Positions 7,539 to 15,414 of a stretch of 20,015 nt of DNA are shown piece by piece. Both the position numbers and the translations under genes were made by a program. Numbering within the stretch: the stretch's first letter is position 1; the number at the start of each line of letters is the position of its first letter. The stretch is from an uncultured Parvibacter sp. (GTDB lineage Bacteria; Actinomycetota; Coriobacteriia; Coriobacteriales; Eggerthellaceae): assembly GCA_910587945.1 (NCBI GenBank), contig CAJUNI010000040.1:1-20015 (forward strand), given 5' to 3'. The notes beneath the pieces are model-generated. The model was not told where the DNA came from. It was given only the letters and a program-made list of their open reading frames with translations, and ran no database searches.

Positions 7539-7580
7539 GCCGAGGGGTAGCTAGAAAAAATGCAGGCTGACCCCTACGGC
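7539..7580 (+). other. Imperfect inverted repeat after tgt; rest of gap has no clear promoter
   Basis: GCCGAGGGGTAGC (7539-7551) can pair with GCTGACCCCTACGGC (7566-7580) with small bulges. There is no U-run, so it is not a standard terminator; it could be a transcript-end or leader structure. In the remaining bases to 7756 I see no convincing promoter pair. TATAGA (7608-7613) and TTGACG (7647-7652) occur but are not correctly spaced with partners. No yajC-like small gene is present here. Confidence 0.35.
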
Positions 7581-7756
7581 TTTGCGACGGTGGTGTGATT
7601 TTCCTTGTATAGAGCGCCCTTTGTGGCAAAATAGACCAGTTGTACTTTGACGAGCCTCGATTTGTGATAAAAGGCTAGGTTCAGAGGTGGTGATACCACT
7701 GCCCGCAGCCTTTTCTCCAATCAACGATACTTCAGCCGAAGGAGACGGTAATACCT

Positions 7757-10507
7757 ATGGCCTTGGAACGCTCTACTGCCAGAACCGCGAAGAAAAAACC
7801 TACCAATGCAAACCGCCGCAATATGTGGTTGTTGATTATCACCACAATTTTGGTGGTGGTGTCCTGCGTACTCTTTACGCCTCCTGATAAAAAAATCAAT
7901 CAGGGCTTAGATATTCAGGGTGGCCTTTCGGTAGTGCTTACTGCCCATACCAACGACGGCAGCCCCATTACCTCCGAAGATATGGAAGCTTCTCGTGCCA
8001 TTATTGAGAATCGTGTAAACGCCCTTGGTGCTTCGGAAGCGGTGGTGCAACTGCAAGGCACCGATCAGATCTTGGTGCAAATTCCTGGTCTGTCCGACAC
8101 AGAAGAAGCACTCAATACTATCGGCAAGACGGGTTCCTTGGTTTTTGCGGAGCTGGATTCGTTTACTGATGAAACCGTAAAGAGTCAAATTGAGAATGGC
8201 TCCTATGAGAGCGCCAGTACGGTCACCGACGACTTTGGCAATTCGTTCCCCACTGGGCAAATGACCTATTTGAAAGTGGAGCCGGGCACCTATACACCGC
8301 TTGTTACCGGTGCTGAAATCACCAACGTTACCGTAGGCCGTGCTTCAGAAACCAGTTCTGACTACGGCGTGAACATCACTCTGAATTCTGAGGGTGCCAA
8401 AGCCTTTGCGGAGGCTACCGCAAAGCTTGCCCCTACCCACGGACGTATTGTCATCATCTTGGACAACGAGGTGCAATCCGCGCCAGCCGTTAATGGGGAA
8501 ATCCCTAATGGCAATGTGCAGATTACAGGCAACTACACCTTGGAAGAAGCCCAAAACCTTGAGACCATTCTGGAGAGTGGCTCTCTGCCGGTGAACTTCG
8601 AATATGCCCAGAGTCAGGTAGTGGGTCCCACCCTGGGTCAAGAAGCCCTGGCTTCTGGCGTTATCGTAGCGCTCATTGGCCTTGCGGTCGTTATGCTCTA
8701 CCTTTTAGTGTTCTATAAGGGTCTGGGTCTTATTACGGCCGCTGCTATGGCTATCTTTGCCATTTTGTATTTGGGCATCTTGGCTGGCCTTTCTCTGCTC
8801 GGTCAGTTCTCGCTTTCCTTGGCGGGCATCGCCGGTATCGTCCTTACCATTGGTATGGCGGCCGACTCTTCCATTTTGACCGTGGAGCGGTTCCGCGAAG
8901 AAATTCGTATGGGCCGCAGTGTGAAAGGTGCCTCGATCTCGGGCGTTAAGCACGCGATTTTGACCTCTATTGACGCCGACTTGGTAACCATGGTCTCGGC
9001 GTTGTCTTTGTTCTTCTTGGCCAGTGCCTCAGTTAAGGGCTTCGGTTTGACCTTGGCGTTAGGTATTACCTGTGACATTGTCATGATGCTGCTCTTCAAG
9101 GCGCCTCTCATTCGTCTGTTGGCTCCGCGAGTAATCGCCAAGAATCCCAAGTTCTGGGGTATTGATGACTCGTTGGCTGCTGCCCATATCTACAAAGAGG
9201 AAGCTCTGGCTGAAGGGGTGACCACGGCCCAAGCTGAAACGGGCTCTCAGATGTCTGAGGCGGAAACCGATGCCATCATTGAGGCCGAGGATCCGGCCGA
9301 GGCAAGCAAGACCATTGCGGCGGTGAAGAAGATCAAAGGCCGCTTCATCAAGCACGACATTAACTTCCTCGGCTATCGCAAGATTTTCCTGAGCGTAGCT
9401 GCGGCCGCCATGGTACTTTGCTTCATCGTGGTAGGGGTGCGTGGCCTGAACTTTGGCATTGAGTTTGTGGGTGGCACTTCGGTGGCCTTCCATGACACCG
9501 GCGACATCACCACCGAACAAATGCGTACTGCCTTTGATAACGAGGGTGAGCCCGATGCTGTTATTCAAACTACCAACACCAATGGCACCGATGGCTTCTT
9601 GGTGCGTACGACCACAACCTCAGCCGAAGACGCTACCGCTACTGCAACAGCTGTGGCCGACGAGCTGGGTATGACCTCTTCGGATTTTGAGGTCACCACC
9701 ATTGGCCCGGACTGGGGTGTGAGCGTAATTCAGAGCTCGGTCATCGCCTTCCTCGTGTCCATTGTTTTGATCATCATCTACATTGCTATTCGCTTTGAGT
9801 ACAAGATGGGTCTCATGGCGATCCTCGCTCTGTTCCACGATCTCATTTTGGTCATGGGTATCTATGCCTTGGTGGGACGCGAAGTGAACCCCAACACCAT
9901 TGCAGCGTTGCTCACTATCTTGGGTTATTCGCTCTATGACACCGTTGTGGTATTCCATCGCATTAACGACAACATGCAAGGGGAGAATATCCGCTGCACC
10001 TTTATGTCGATGGCCAACCATTCCTTGAACCAGGTGTTTATCCGTACCATCAACACCACGCTCACTTCATTGATTCCGGTGCTTGCTATGCTGCTCTTTG
10101 GTGGCGAAACCCTGAAGGACTTCGCTTTCGCTATGGTCATCGGCTTGGTTGCAGGCTCCTATTCCTCTATTGCCATTGCAACGCCGCTCTACGCCATGTG
10201 GAAGTCCAAGGAGCCGCGCTATGCGAAGTTGGAAAAGAAGTATGGTACCGAGATCGGCCTCTTCGAGTTTGAGCATGCTGGCTCTGAGGGCATTGCTTCA
10301 ATCCCGCTGGCTCGTTTGGAAGCCCAGAAGAAGGCTGCCGCGGTATCAGAGGCTATTGTGACGGAAGTGGTGGCCGAGCAGGACGCGAGTGTCGCTGCTG
10401 CGTCTAAGGGTGCAGCGTCTTCTTCGCCGAAGTCCGGAAAGCCTAAGGGAGGTCGTCCGGTTTCTAAAAACCCGCGCAAGAACAACAAGAAGTCCCAGAC
10501 CAAGTAG
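7757..10507 (+). CDS. secDF: Protein translocase subunit SecDF (SecD-SecF fusion)
   Basis: Membrane component that uses the proton gradient to pull secreted proteins across the membrane after SecA/SecYEG. It is a single 916-residue chain. The SecD half has TM1 (about 23-40), GLDIQGGL (50-57), the periplasmic region, then five TMs containing GMAADSSILTVERFREE with D370. A charged linker of about 50 residues follows (about 480-530). The SecF half has GLNFGIEFVGGTS and LGYSLYDTVVVFHRIND, and the protein ends in a basic tail. The 'ADS' form of the SecD motif resembles actinobacterial SecD rather than the common 'VDAN'. The ribosome binding site AAGGAG is rather far (12 nt) from ATG 7757. YajC, often encoded just upstream, is absent. 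Confidence 0.95.
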   Translation: MALERSTARTAKKKPTNANRRNMWLLIITTILVVVSCVLFTPPDKKINQGLDIQGGLSVVLTAHTNDGSPITSEDMEASRAIIENRVNALGASEAVVQLQGTDQILVQIPGLSDTEEALNTIGKTGSLVFAELDSFTDETVKSQIENGSYESASTVTDDFGNSFPTGQMTYLKVEPGTYTPLVTGAEITNVTVGRASETSSDYGVNITLNSEGAKAFAEATAKLAPTHGRIVIILDNEVQSAPAVNGEIPNGNVQITGNYTLEEAQNLETILESGSLPVNFEYAQSQVVGPTLGQEALASGVIVALIGLAVVMLYLLVFYKGLGLITAAAMAIFAILYLGILAGLSLLGQFSLSLAGIAGIVLTIGMAADSSILTVERFREEIRMGRSVKGASISGVKHAILTSIDADLVTMVSALSLFFLASASVKGFGLTLALGITCDIVMMLLFKAPLIRLLAPRVIAKNPKFWGIDDSLAAAHIYKEEALAEGVTTAQAETGSQMSEAETDAIIEAEDPAEASKTIAAVKKIKGRFIKHDINFLGYRKIFLSVAAAAMVLCFIVVGVRGLNFGIEFVGGTSVAFHDTGDITTEQMRTAFDNEGEPDAVIQTTNTNGTDGFLVRTTTTSAEDATATATAVADELGMTSSDFEVTTIGPDWGVSVIQSSVIAFLVSIVLIIIYIAIRFEYKMGLMAILALFHDLILVMGIYALVGREVNPNTIAALLTILGYSLYDTVVVFHRINDNMQGENIRCTFMSMANHSLNQVFIRTINTTLTSLIPVLAMLLFGGETLKDFAFAMVIGLVAGSYSSIAIATPLYAMWKSKEPRYAKLEKKYGTEIGLFEFEHAGSEGIASIPLARLEAQKKAAAVSEAIVTEVVAEQDASVAAASKGAASSSPKSGKPKGGRPVSKNPRKNNKKSQTK

Positions 10508-10512
10508 CCTAG

Positions 10513-10533
10513 AAGGTACCTCCGGGGTGCTTT
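10513..10533 (+). other. Small hairpin between secDF and DUF1292 gene
   Basis: AAGGTACC (10513-10520) pairs with GGTGCTTT (10526-10533), eight pairs including two G-U, loop TCCGG. There is no U-run after it; GAGAGGAG, the next ribosome binding site, follows at once. It may be a processing or attenuation stem, or chance. Confidence 0.3.
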
Positions 10534-10546
10534 GAGAGGAGTCGCC

Positions 10547-10870
10547 ATGATTCGAGAAGGCAGTGCTGAGAATTTTTGTCCGCCCGTGAGTGAAGGCATC
10601 ACGATCGAAGTGACGGATGAGCGCGGAGATGCTCTGCCCCTAGAGTTTCTGGGATTAGTGCTTCACGAAGGGCGTCGCTACGGATTCTTTTTCCCTGTCG
10701 ATGAAGACAATCCTGCCTTGGCGTCAGGTGAGGTAGTGCTCTTAGAAGTAACCGAGCTTGACGAAGAAGGCCAACCGAGTGCCTTTGAGCTCGTTATGGA
10801 TGAAGCCATTGCGGCTGAGGTCTATGAGGACTTTAAGCAGGCTACAAAGGACCTGTACCTATTCGAGTAG
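10547..10870 (+). CDS. DUF1292 family (YrzB-like) small protein
   Basis: A 107-residue, strongly acidic soluble protein. The pattern matches DUF1292: an N-terminal strand pair ITIEVTDERGDALPLEFLGLVLHEGRRYGFFFP, then VVLLEVTELDEEG and a short helix FELVMDEAIAAEVYEDFKQA. Family function is unknown. ATG 10547 is preferred over an in-frame TTG at 10532 because GAGAGGAG lies 6 nt upstream and the TTG has no site. It follows secDF by 39 nt on the same strand and is probably co-transcribed. The bidirectional hairpin at 10922-10970 ends the unit. Confidence 0.85.
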   Translation: MIREGSAENFCPPVSEGITIEVTDERGDALPLEFLGLVLHEGRRYGFFFPVDEDNPALASGEVVLLEVTELDEEGQPSAFELVMDEAIAAEVYEDFKQATKDLYLFE

Positions 10871-10921
10871 ATGCGAGATATTCCGCGCGAGATCCAATCG
10901 GCGTTGGGGCAGCAGCTAGCA

Positions 10922-10970
10922 AAAGCGGGAGATGAAGGGAAGCTCAATGGCTCTCTTTACCTCCCGCTTT
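10922..10970. terminator. Shared terminator hairpin between convergent operons
   Basis: AAAGCGGGAG (10922-10931) and CTCCCGCTTT (10961-10970) form a perfect 10-bp stem around a 29-nt loop that can fold further. On the minus strand the stem ends in CTTTTG, on the plus strand in CTTTGTT. It lies between the DUF1292 gene and the convergent split-barrel gene, and probably serves both. The T-runs are short and the loop is large, so efficiency is uncertain. Confidence 0.55.
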
Positions 10971-10988
10971 GTTATGTCGAGCTCGGGC

Positions 10989-11405
10989 TTAAAGGGTTAA
11001 GGGATTCCAGGATCCGTCTATCTCACAAAGCCAAGCTTGGGGATTATCTAGCGTGAAAAGTACGAGCTGGGGGTCGTCATCGCCTTCATAGGATTCGCCC
11101 AAGCTCTCTAAATGCACGCGGGCGTCATGACGTACTTGCTTACTTTGTTGGGCAGGGAATGTGGCGTTGCCGCGCATGATGATCCAGCCGGCTCCGGGCT
11201 TCCAAGCGGTCAATTCCACAGCTGGATTTGCTACCATCTCCCGATAACAATCTTTATGGGTAGCGGTGGCGAACCAAATGAGACCCTCGTCAAGAGCGGC
11301 AAAACTAAAGGGCCGTACATGAGGTTGATTGTTCTCGGCGGTGGCTAAATACCAGGCGGGGATACTAGTGAGGTAATCCACAATTTTTTGGGCATCGGTT
11401 TCCAT
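10989..11405 (-). CDS. Pyridoxamine 5'-phosphate oxidase-like FMN-binding split-barrel protein
   Basis: A 138-residue single-domain protein of the putative PNPOx class. Recognisable parts are WYLATAENNQPHVRPFSFA, IWFATATHKDCYREM and NPAVELTAW, ending with a C-terminal strand region. Such proteins usually bind FMN (some bind haem or F420); the substrate is unknown. ATG 11405 is chosen because GAAAGGAA stands just upstream and the conserved domain begins there; upstream in-frame starts add a non-homologous leader. It begins only 50 nt after ecfT on the same strand with no terminator between, so it is probably the last gene of the FMN-riboswitch operon. Confidence 0.85.
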   Translation of the reverse strand: METDAQKIVDYLTSIPAWYLATAENNQPHVRPFSFAALDEGLIWFATATHKDCYREMVANPAVELTAWKPGAGWIIMRGNATFPAQQSKQVRHDARVHLESLGESYEGDDDPQLVLFTLDNPQAWLCEIDGSWNPLTL

Positions 11406-11455
11406 GAAATTCCTTTCATCGACGGTAGGACGGGTCATCCTCTTAATGGTTCGGT

Positions 11456-12256
11456 CTAAATCAAAAATTGAAGGGCAATCACCAGGGCGAGCACCAGGCA
11501 CACCACTACACTCGCCCAGGCATCGCGGGCACTCAGAGTCAAAGGCGTGAGGCGCGTTACCCCATTGCCTCCGTGATAGCAGCGAGCCTCCATGGCTTCG
11601 GCCAGGGTATCAGCATGACGAAACGAGCCCGTGAACAGGGGAACCATGAGCGAGGTAAGAGACGTAAGACCGCCACGAAACGGGTTGGCGGTAAAGGTGG
11701 CGCCGCGGGAGAGCTGGGCGCGATAGGTAGAACGCAACTCCTCAGAGAGTACGGGGAGATAGCGCAGCGCAATGCCCATGATCATTCCCAATTCATGGAC
11801 AGGAACATGAAGGACCTTGAGGGGCCCGAGGAGCTTCTCAAAAGCTTCGGTTAAATCCAGCGTTGTGGTGGTGAGGGTAACTAAGCTCATACCCATAAGG
11901 AGGAGTAGCAGTCGCAGAGCCACATAAAGAGCATTTTTGAGTCCCTCTTCGCTGATGCAGATAATGCCAAACTCCACATAGACCTCTCCGCCTTGAACGA
12001 AGAATACATTCAGAAGAGCGGACAGCACCACAATGAAGAGTAAGGGAGCAACGGCTCGCAGTGCCTCACGAGCGCTAATGGAGGCAAGGCGATAACCGAC
12101 AATCACGAGCAGGGCGCAGAGTCCAAGGCCAATCCATCCGCCTGCCGCAAATACCGTTACCATGAAAACTAAGGAGAGAACCAGCTTAATGCGCGGATCA
12201 AGAGCGTGGATGATGCTCGTGCCGGGAATATAGCGACCAAACAGGGCGTCACTCAT
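11456..12256 (-). CDS. ecfT: ECF transporter transmembrane protein EcfT
   Basis: Integral membrane scaffold that couples the EcfA ATPases to a substrate-binding S-component. It has 266 residues. The N terminus is MSDALFGRYIPGTSIIHALDPR, where DPR is a family hallmark. Hydrophobic segments follow at about 24-55, 68-88 and 106-130. Two coupling motifs are YRAQLSRG (178-185) and AMEARC (221-226); the second usually reads ARG, so Cys at 226 is a small departure. ATG 12256 is preferred over an in-frame GTG at 12265 because GGAGG precedes it by 8 nt and the GTG lies inside that site. It overlaps the ecfA stop by 8 nt. Confidence 0.92.
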   Translation of the reverse strand: MSDALFGRYIPGTSIIHALDPRIKLVLSLVFMVTVFAAGGWIGLGLCALLVIVGYRLASISAREALRAVAPLLFIVVLSALLNVFFVQGGEVYVEFGIICISEEGLKNALYVALRLLLLLMGMSLVTLTTTTLDLTEAFEKLLGPLKVLHVPVHELGMIMGIALRYLPVLSEELRSTYRAQLSRGATFTANPFRGGLTSLTSLMVPLFTGSFRHADTLAEAMEARCYHGGNGVTRLTPLTLSARDAWASVVVCLVLALVIALQFLI

Positions 12257-14222
12257 GGTGATCACCTCCTTCGGTGGCTGTCAAAAGCGGCAGGAGTACC
12301 GTAGCAAGACGCTGCTCGTCATAGAGGGCGAGGGGAATAGGCCAGCCGGCTTTACGAAGGGTCCAGGCAAGGTCTTGGGCCTGAGGGACGCCAAGTCCGA
12401 TGGAGTGGAGCGCATCGGGATGAGTGAAAAGCTCTTGGGGTGAACCCTCGGCAAAGAGAGTTCCTTCGTTAAGAATGAGCAGTGAGGTACAGTAGCGCGC
12501 AAGGTCGTCCATGGAGTGAGAGACCATAATGCAGGTCAAACCTTGGCCGTGGAGCCGCTGGATGAGTCCGAGGATTTCTTCACGGCCTGCAGGATCAAGG
12601 CCAGCCGTAGGTTCATCCAGCACGAGCACTTCTGGTCTCATAGCCAAAATGCCTGCCATGGCTACGCGGCGTTGTTGGCCTCCGGACAGAGCAAAGGGGC
12701 TTTTCGCGTAGACGTCGTCGAAGGGAACTTCTACCAGCTCTAAGGCGCGACGTACACGAGCCTCAACTTCTTCCGGGGAAAGCTTTTGCTGGCGCGGTCC
12801 AAAGGCCACATCATCATAGACGGTGGCGGCAAATAATTGACGCTCTGGGTATTGGAATACCACACCGATGGCTTTGCGAGCTTCGAGGGCGACCGCTTTA
12901 TCTTGGAGTGATTGGCCGCGGAAATAAACGGTGCCTTCTGTTGGCTTTGCCAAGCCATTCAGTAGGGAAATGAGCGTACTCTTGCCAGATCCGGTATGAC
13001 CCGCAATGCCTAAGAATTCGCCTTCTTGGATTGCCAATGAGATCGAACGCAAGGCCCAGGGATTAGAAGCATCGCCGCCCCAGGCAGCCGAGGGCTCAGC
13101 GGGGGAAGTGTTGCGGGAAGCGCGCTTGGTTTTGCGCTTGGAGGATTGTGGGCTGCTGTAGGAGAAGCTCACATTTTCAAAACCGAGAAGGCTCTGCTCG
13201 ATGGCCGCCTGGGTGGGAGGCATGGGAGCTAAGTCTGTGGCAGAGCCCGGGGTTAGGGTGCCGTCGGGAGTGAACCCCAAGGCGACCCCCCGCGCAAGGA
13301 GTTGCTCGGTAAGCTTGTTGGTTTCTACGCAGGACTCGAGCGAGACACCAGCTGCGCGGAGTCGCTGGCTAAAGGACGCAGCAAAAGGCACGTCAAGACC
13401 GAGCGACTCAAGCACAGACTCCTGAGACAGAACGGTTTGGGGTGTCCCGTCTTGGACGATGGTGCCCTGATGCAAGACCACGACCCGATCCGCTTGGGCA
13501 GCTTCTTCCATAAAATGGGTGATCATTACAATGGTCATCCCTTGCCCGTGAAGCTCTTTACAAAGCTCCATTAAACCCTGGCGTCCTCGGGGGTCGAGCA
13601 TAGCGCTGGCTTCGTCGAGGATTAAGAGGGCTGGGTCCAGGGCAAGCGCGCCTGCAATGGCAACCCGCTGTTTTTGCCCACCGGAGAGGGCATTGGTTTC
13701 CCGGAGCGCAAAGTCGCTCAGCCCCACCGTTTTGAGGGCGCCGTCAACGCGGTTGCGTAGCTCAGGATTCGGAATACCGAGATTCTCAGGGCCAAAGGCC
13801 ACATCATTTTCAACGATAGAAGCCACTAATTGGTCATCGGGATTCTGGAATACGAGCCCCGCGTTGGAACGAATAAAGAACAGCTGGTCTCGATCTGAGG
13901 TGGAGCGCTCAAAGGTGTAGACCATGCCCGCATCAGGGAGCAGAAGGCCATTAACAAGACGGGCCAGGGTGGACTTCCCGGATCCATTGCCTCCGAGCAG
14001 GCACAAGAATTCGCCGGCTTTTACCGTTAGGTTAAGGTCGCTGAACACGTAGTGATTGCCGTCGTAGGTAAAACCCACATCCTCGCAGCGGATAAAGGTG
14101 TTAAGGACGGGAGCGGAGGGAGAGACTTCTTCTTTCGTCGTGGTGGCGGAGAGAGAATCAGTGGCAGAAGTCGAGCAAGATGCCTTCTCCGCAAAGCCTT
14201 GTGAGGTTGATGGAGTAGTCAT
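12249..14222 (-). CDS. ecfA: Fused ECF transporter ATPase EcfA1-EcfA2
   Basis: Energises vitamin uptake with EcfT. Two complete ABC domains sit in one 657-residue chain, in place of the usual two separate proteins. Domain 1: Walker A GGNGSGKST (77-85), Q126, LSGGQ (179-183), Walker B LLILDE (199-204), H236; its QNPDDQLVASIVENDVAFG is EcfA1-like. Domain 2: Walker A GHTGSGKST (408-416), Q457, LSGGQ (512-516), VLVLDE (532-537), H569; its FQYPERQLF is EcfA2-like. Domain 2 carries a basic Ser/Lys/Arg-rich insertion (about 357-388) between its first strands, and the N terminus has a 40-residue Ser/Thr-rich extension. The start lies one base after the ribU stop. Confidence 0.94.
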   Translation of the reverse strand: MTTPSTSQGFAEKASCSTSATDSLSATTTKEEVSPSAPVLNTFIRCEDVGFTYDGNHYVFSDLNLTVKAGEFLCLLGGNGSGKSTLARLVNGLLLPDAGMVYTFERSTSDRDQLFFIRSNAGLVFQNPDDQLVASIVENDVAFGPENLGIPNPELRNRVDGALKTVGLSDFALRETNALSGGQKQRVAIAGALALDPALLILDEASAMLDPRGRQGLMELCKELHGQGMTIVMITHFMEEAAQADRVVVLHQGTIVQDGTPQTVLSQESVLESLGLDVPFAASFSQRLRAAGVSLESCVETNKLTEQLLARGVALGFTPDGTLTPGSATDLAPMPPTQAAIEQSLLGFENVSFSYSSPQSSKRKTKRASRNTSPAEPSAAWGGDASNPWALRSISLAIQEGEFLGIAGHTGSGKSTLISLLNGLAKPTEGTVYFRGQSLQDKAVALEARKAIGVVFQYPERQLFAATVYDDVAFGPRQQKLSPEEVEARVRRALELVEVPFDDVYAKSPFALSGGQQRRVAMAGILAMRPEVLVLDEPTAGLDPAGREEILGLIQRLHGQGLTCIMVSHSMDDLARYCTSLLILNEGTLFAEGSPQELFTHPDALHSIGLGVPQAQDLAWTLRKAGWPIPLALYDEQRLATVLLPLLTATEGGDHHE

Positions 14223-14223
14223 A

Positions 14224-14832
14224 CTAGCGCCCCTTCACTTGTAGCTTTTGAGGGGTAATGAGATTTGAAATGGATTTATACACTAACAGCGTAAGGAGGG
14301 CATTGAGGAGCGCCTTCGCCGCGTTGAAGGGAATCAGAATAGGGATAATCATTGCCACCACGGCGTTGAGCGGTACTCCCAACCAAAGGGGTGTGACTAT
14401 CAAATTTCCCACTATTGCCATAGCGATGGTGCCCAGAATGCCAAGGAATAATCCTGTGAGCGCCCCTGGAAAACTCCGCCACTTTTGATAGAGAGCTGCG
14501 GCGGCCCCTACAAATCCGAGGACCACCAAAATGTTCATGAGGGCACCGGAGAAGTCCGCCATCAGCAATCCATGAATAATGGCACCGACCACCCCTACGG
14601 CCAGCCCGGCACTGGGCCCGAAGGCAAAGCCGCATACCATGGCAGGCATCGCTGACGCGTCGTATTTCAGCCAGGTCACACCAGGTAGGAGGGGGAATTC
14701 AATGAATGAGAGGGCCACACCAATGGCGCAAAGCAAAGCCATTGTGGCTAATTGTTGGGTGGGCCAGGCGTCCGTATTGACAAACGTGCCTTGGATACGC
14801 GGCGCCGTGGGCTGCTTAGGGATAGGAGTCAT
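14224..14832 (-). CDS. ribU: ECF transporter S-component RibU (riboflavin)
   Basis: Membrane protein that captures riboflavin and associates with EcfT/EcfA. It has 202 residues with about six hydrophobic helices. The stretch FIEFPLLPGVTWLKYDASAMPA followed by GFAFGPSAGL is the RibU pattern (commonly LKYD.SD.PAL..GF.FGP). Specificity is supported by the FMN riboswitch directly upstream. ATG 14832 has AGGAAG 8-9 nt before it. The gene leads a tightly spaced operon with ecfA and ecfT, so here the S-component and its energising module come together rather than being encoded apart. Confidence 0.9.
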   Translation of the reverse strand: MTPIPKQPTAPRIQGTFVNTDAWPTQQLATMALLCAIGVALSFIEFPLLPGVTWLKYDASAMPAMVCGFAFGPSAGLAVGVVGAIIHGLLMADFSGALMNILVVLGFVGAAAALYQKWRSFPGALTGLFLGILGTIAMAIVGNLIVTPLWLGVPLNAVVAMIIPILIPFNAAKALLNALLTLLVYKSISNLITPQKLQVKGR

Positions 14833-14840
14833 AACTGCTT

Positions 14841-14891
14841 CTTCCTGCGGGATCGAAGGTTGCTAGCAGGGAACCCTTCATCGACCCGCAG
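14841..14891 (-). promoter_or_regulatory. Hairpin touching the ribU ribosome binding site (probable riboswitch expression platform)
   Basis: CTGCGGG and CCCGCAG form a perfect 7-bp stem (plus-strand 14845-14851 with 14885-14891), extended inside by GAAGG/CCTTC. The arm nearer ribU overlaps the first bases of the Shine-Dalgarno AGGAAG (14841-14846). No U-run occurs between aptamer and gene. This fits control of translation rather than termination. Two other hairpins, one at 14901-14929 and one right after the aptamer (about 14943-14968), lie between. Confidence 0.5.
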
Positions 14892-14974
14892 AGTGAAGGT
14901 ATGCCCGAGTGAGTAGTTCACGTGGGCATCCATCGCCACCAACGCCTAAGACCAGGCGCCGGCGGTGAAAGTGA

Positions 14975-15150
14975 CTGCCTCTTCCATCCGGACTGTAACC
15001 GTTGGTCCCGGACTTTGACCGGGTCCACCGATGGGGCTTTGAGCAAAGCATCCATCGGGTCGCGGACTTACGCAGGAGATAGCCCAATAGATTAGCCATC
15101 ACGCGTTTGCGTCTACCGCCAGTGGGGAATTTCACCCCGCCCTGAAACAG
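14975..15150 (-). promoter_or_regulatory. FMN riboswitch (RFN element)
   Basis: Conserved RFN blocks appear in order on the minus strand: AGGGCGGGGTGAAATTCCCC, CTGGCGGT, AGTCCGCGA, a GATGG stem with its CCATC partner, CCGGTCAAAGTCCGG, CAACGGT and CAGTCCGGATGGAAGA. The closing P1 stem is CTGTTTC (15144-15150) with GAGGCAG (14975-14981), seven pairs. FMN binding normally lowers expression. It lies 142 nt upstream of ribU, with the expression platform between. Confidence 0.96.
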
Positions 15151-15164
15151 AACTCACGGGCGGC

Positions 15165-15193
15165 ATTCTAATGCCCCCGCTCCTGTTTTGCAA
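15165..15193 (-). promoter_or_regulatory. Promoter of the riboswitch-ribU-ecf operon
   Basis: On the minus strand, -35 TTGCAA (15188-15193), a 17-nt spacer and -10 TAGAAT (15165-15170). The predicted start near 15158 is just before the aptamer, as expected. The -10 lies inside a bulged hairpin-like palindrome (15157-15179). Confidence 0.6.
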
Positions 15194-15414
15194 CGGTTGT
15201 TAGGAGAGCTTATGCCCGTAACGGTGGACTTGGCCCCCATTTTTTGAGGTTTCGGTAGGCGCCTTGGCCTATTCGCAGCCCTGGGGTTAAGGGGCGCCGT
15301 TCGCTGGTATTTCCTTCGCTGATCTCAGAGAAGCGCTTGGATTCTGTGATAATCCAAAGCACTTTAGTCAACAAAAGTGCCGCCGGCCACTATCGCATGC
15401 CAGGGGAGAGAACA
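15194..15414 (+). promoter_or_regulatory. Intergenic region with extended -10 promoter and palindrome upstream of the AGCS gene
   Basis: A symmetric TTGGATT (15337-15343) / AATCCAA (15351-15357) with a 7-nt centre covers an extended -10, TG-T-GATAAT (15345-15353). No good -35 is present, which extended -10 promoters tolerate. This arrangement suggests a repressor operator, but the regulator is unknown. Further upstream are two GGCGCC copies (15258-15263 and 15293-15298) able to form a bulged stem. Nothing else recognisable lies in the stretch. Confidence 0.5.

Noticed and set aside
7687..7887. 66-codon frame that could have been yajC
   Set aside because: It has no hydrophobic N-terminal helix or YajC features, and its second half is an out-of-frame copy of secDF sequence.
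10871..11056. 61-codon open frame directly after the DUF1292 stop
   Set aside because: It contains the shared terminator hairpin (10922-10970), overlaps the end of the split-barrel gene on the other strand, has no ribosome binding site of its own and resembles no family.
14878..15135. 85-codon minus-strand open frame
   Set aside because: It lies almost wholly within the FMN riboswitch and its expression platform, whose conserved RNA blocks explain the sequence.
15258..15298. GGCGCC inverted repeat as a terminator
   Set aside because: The stem needs a two-base bulge, has a long loop and no T-run, and lies upstream of both likely start sites.
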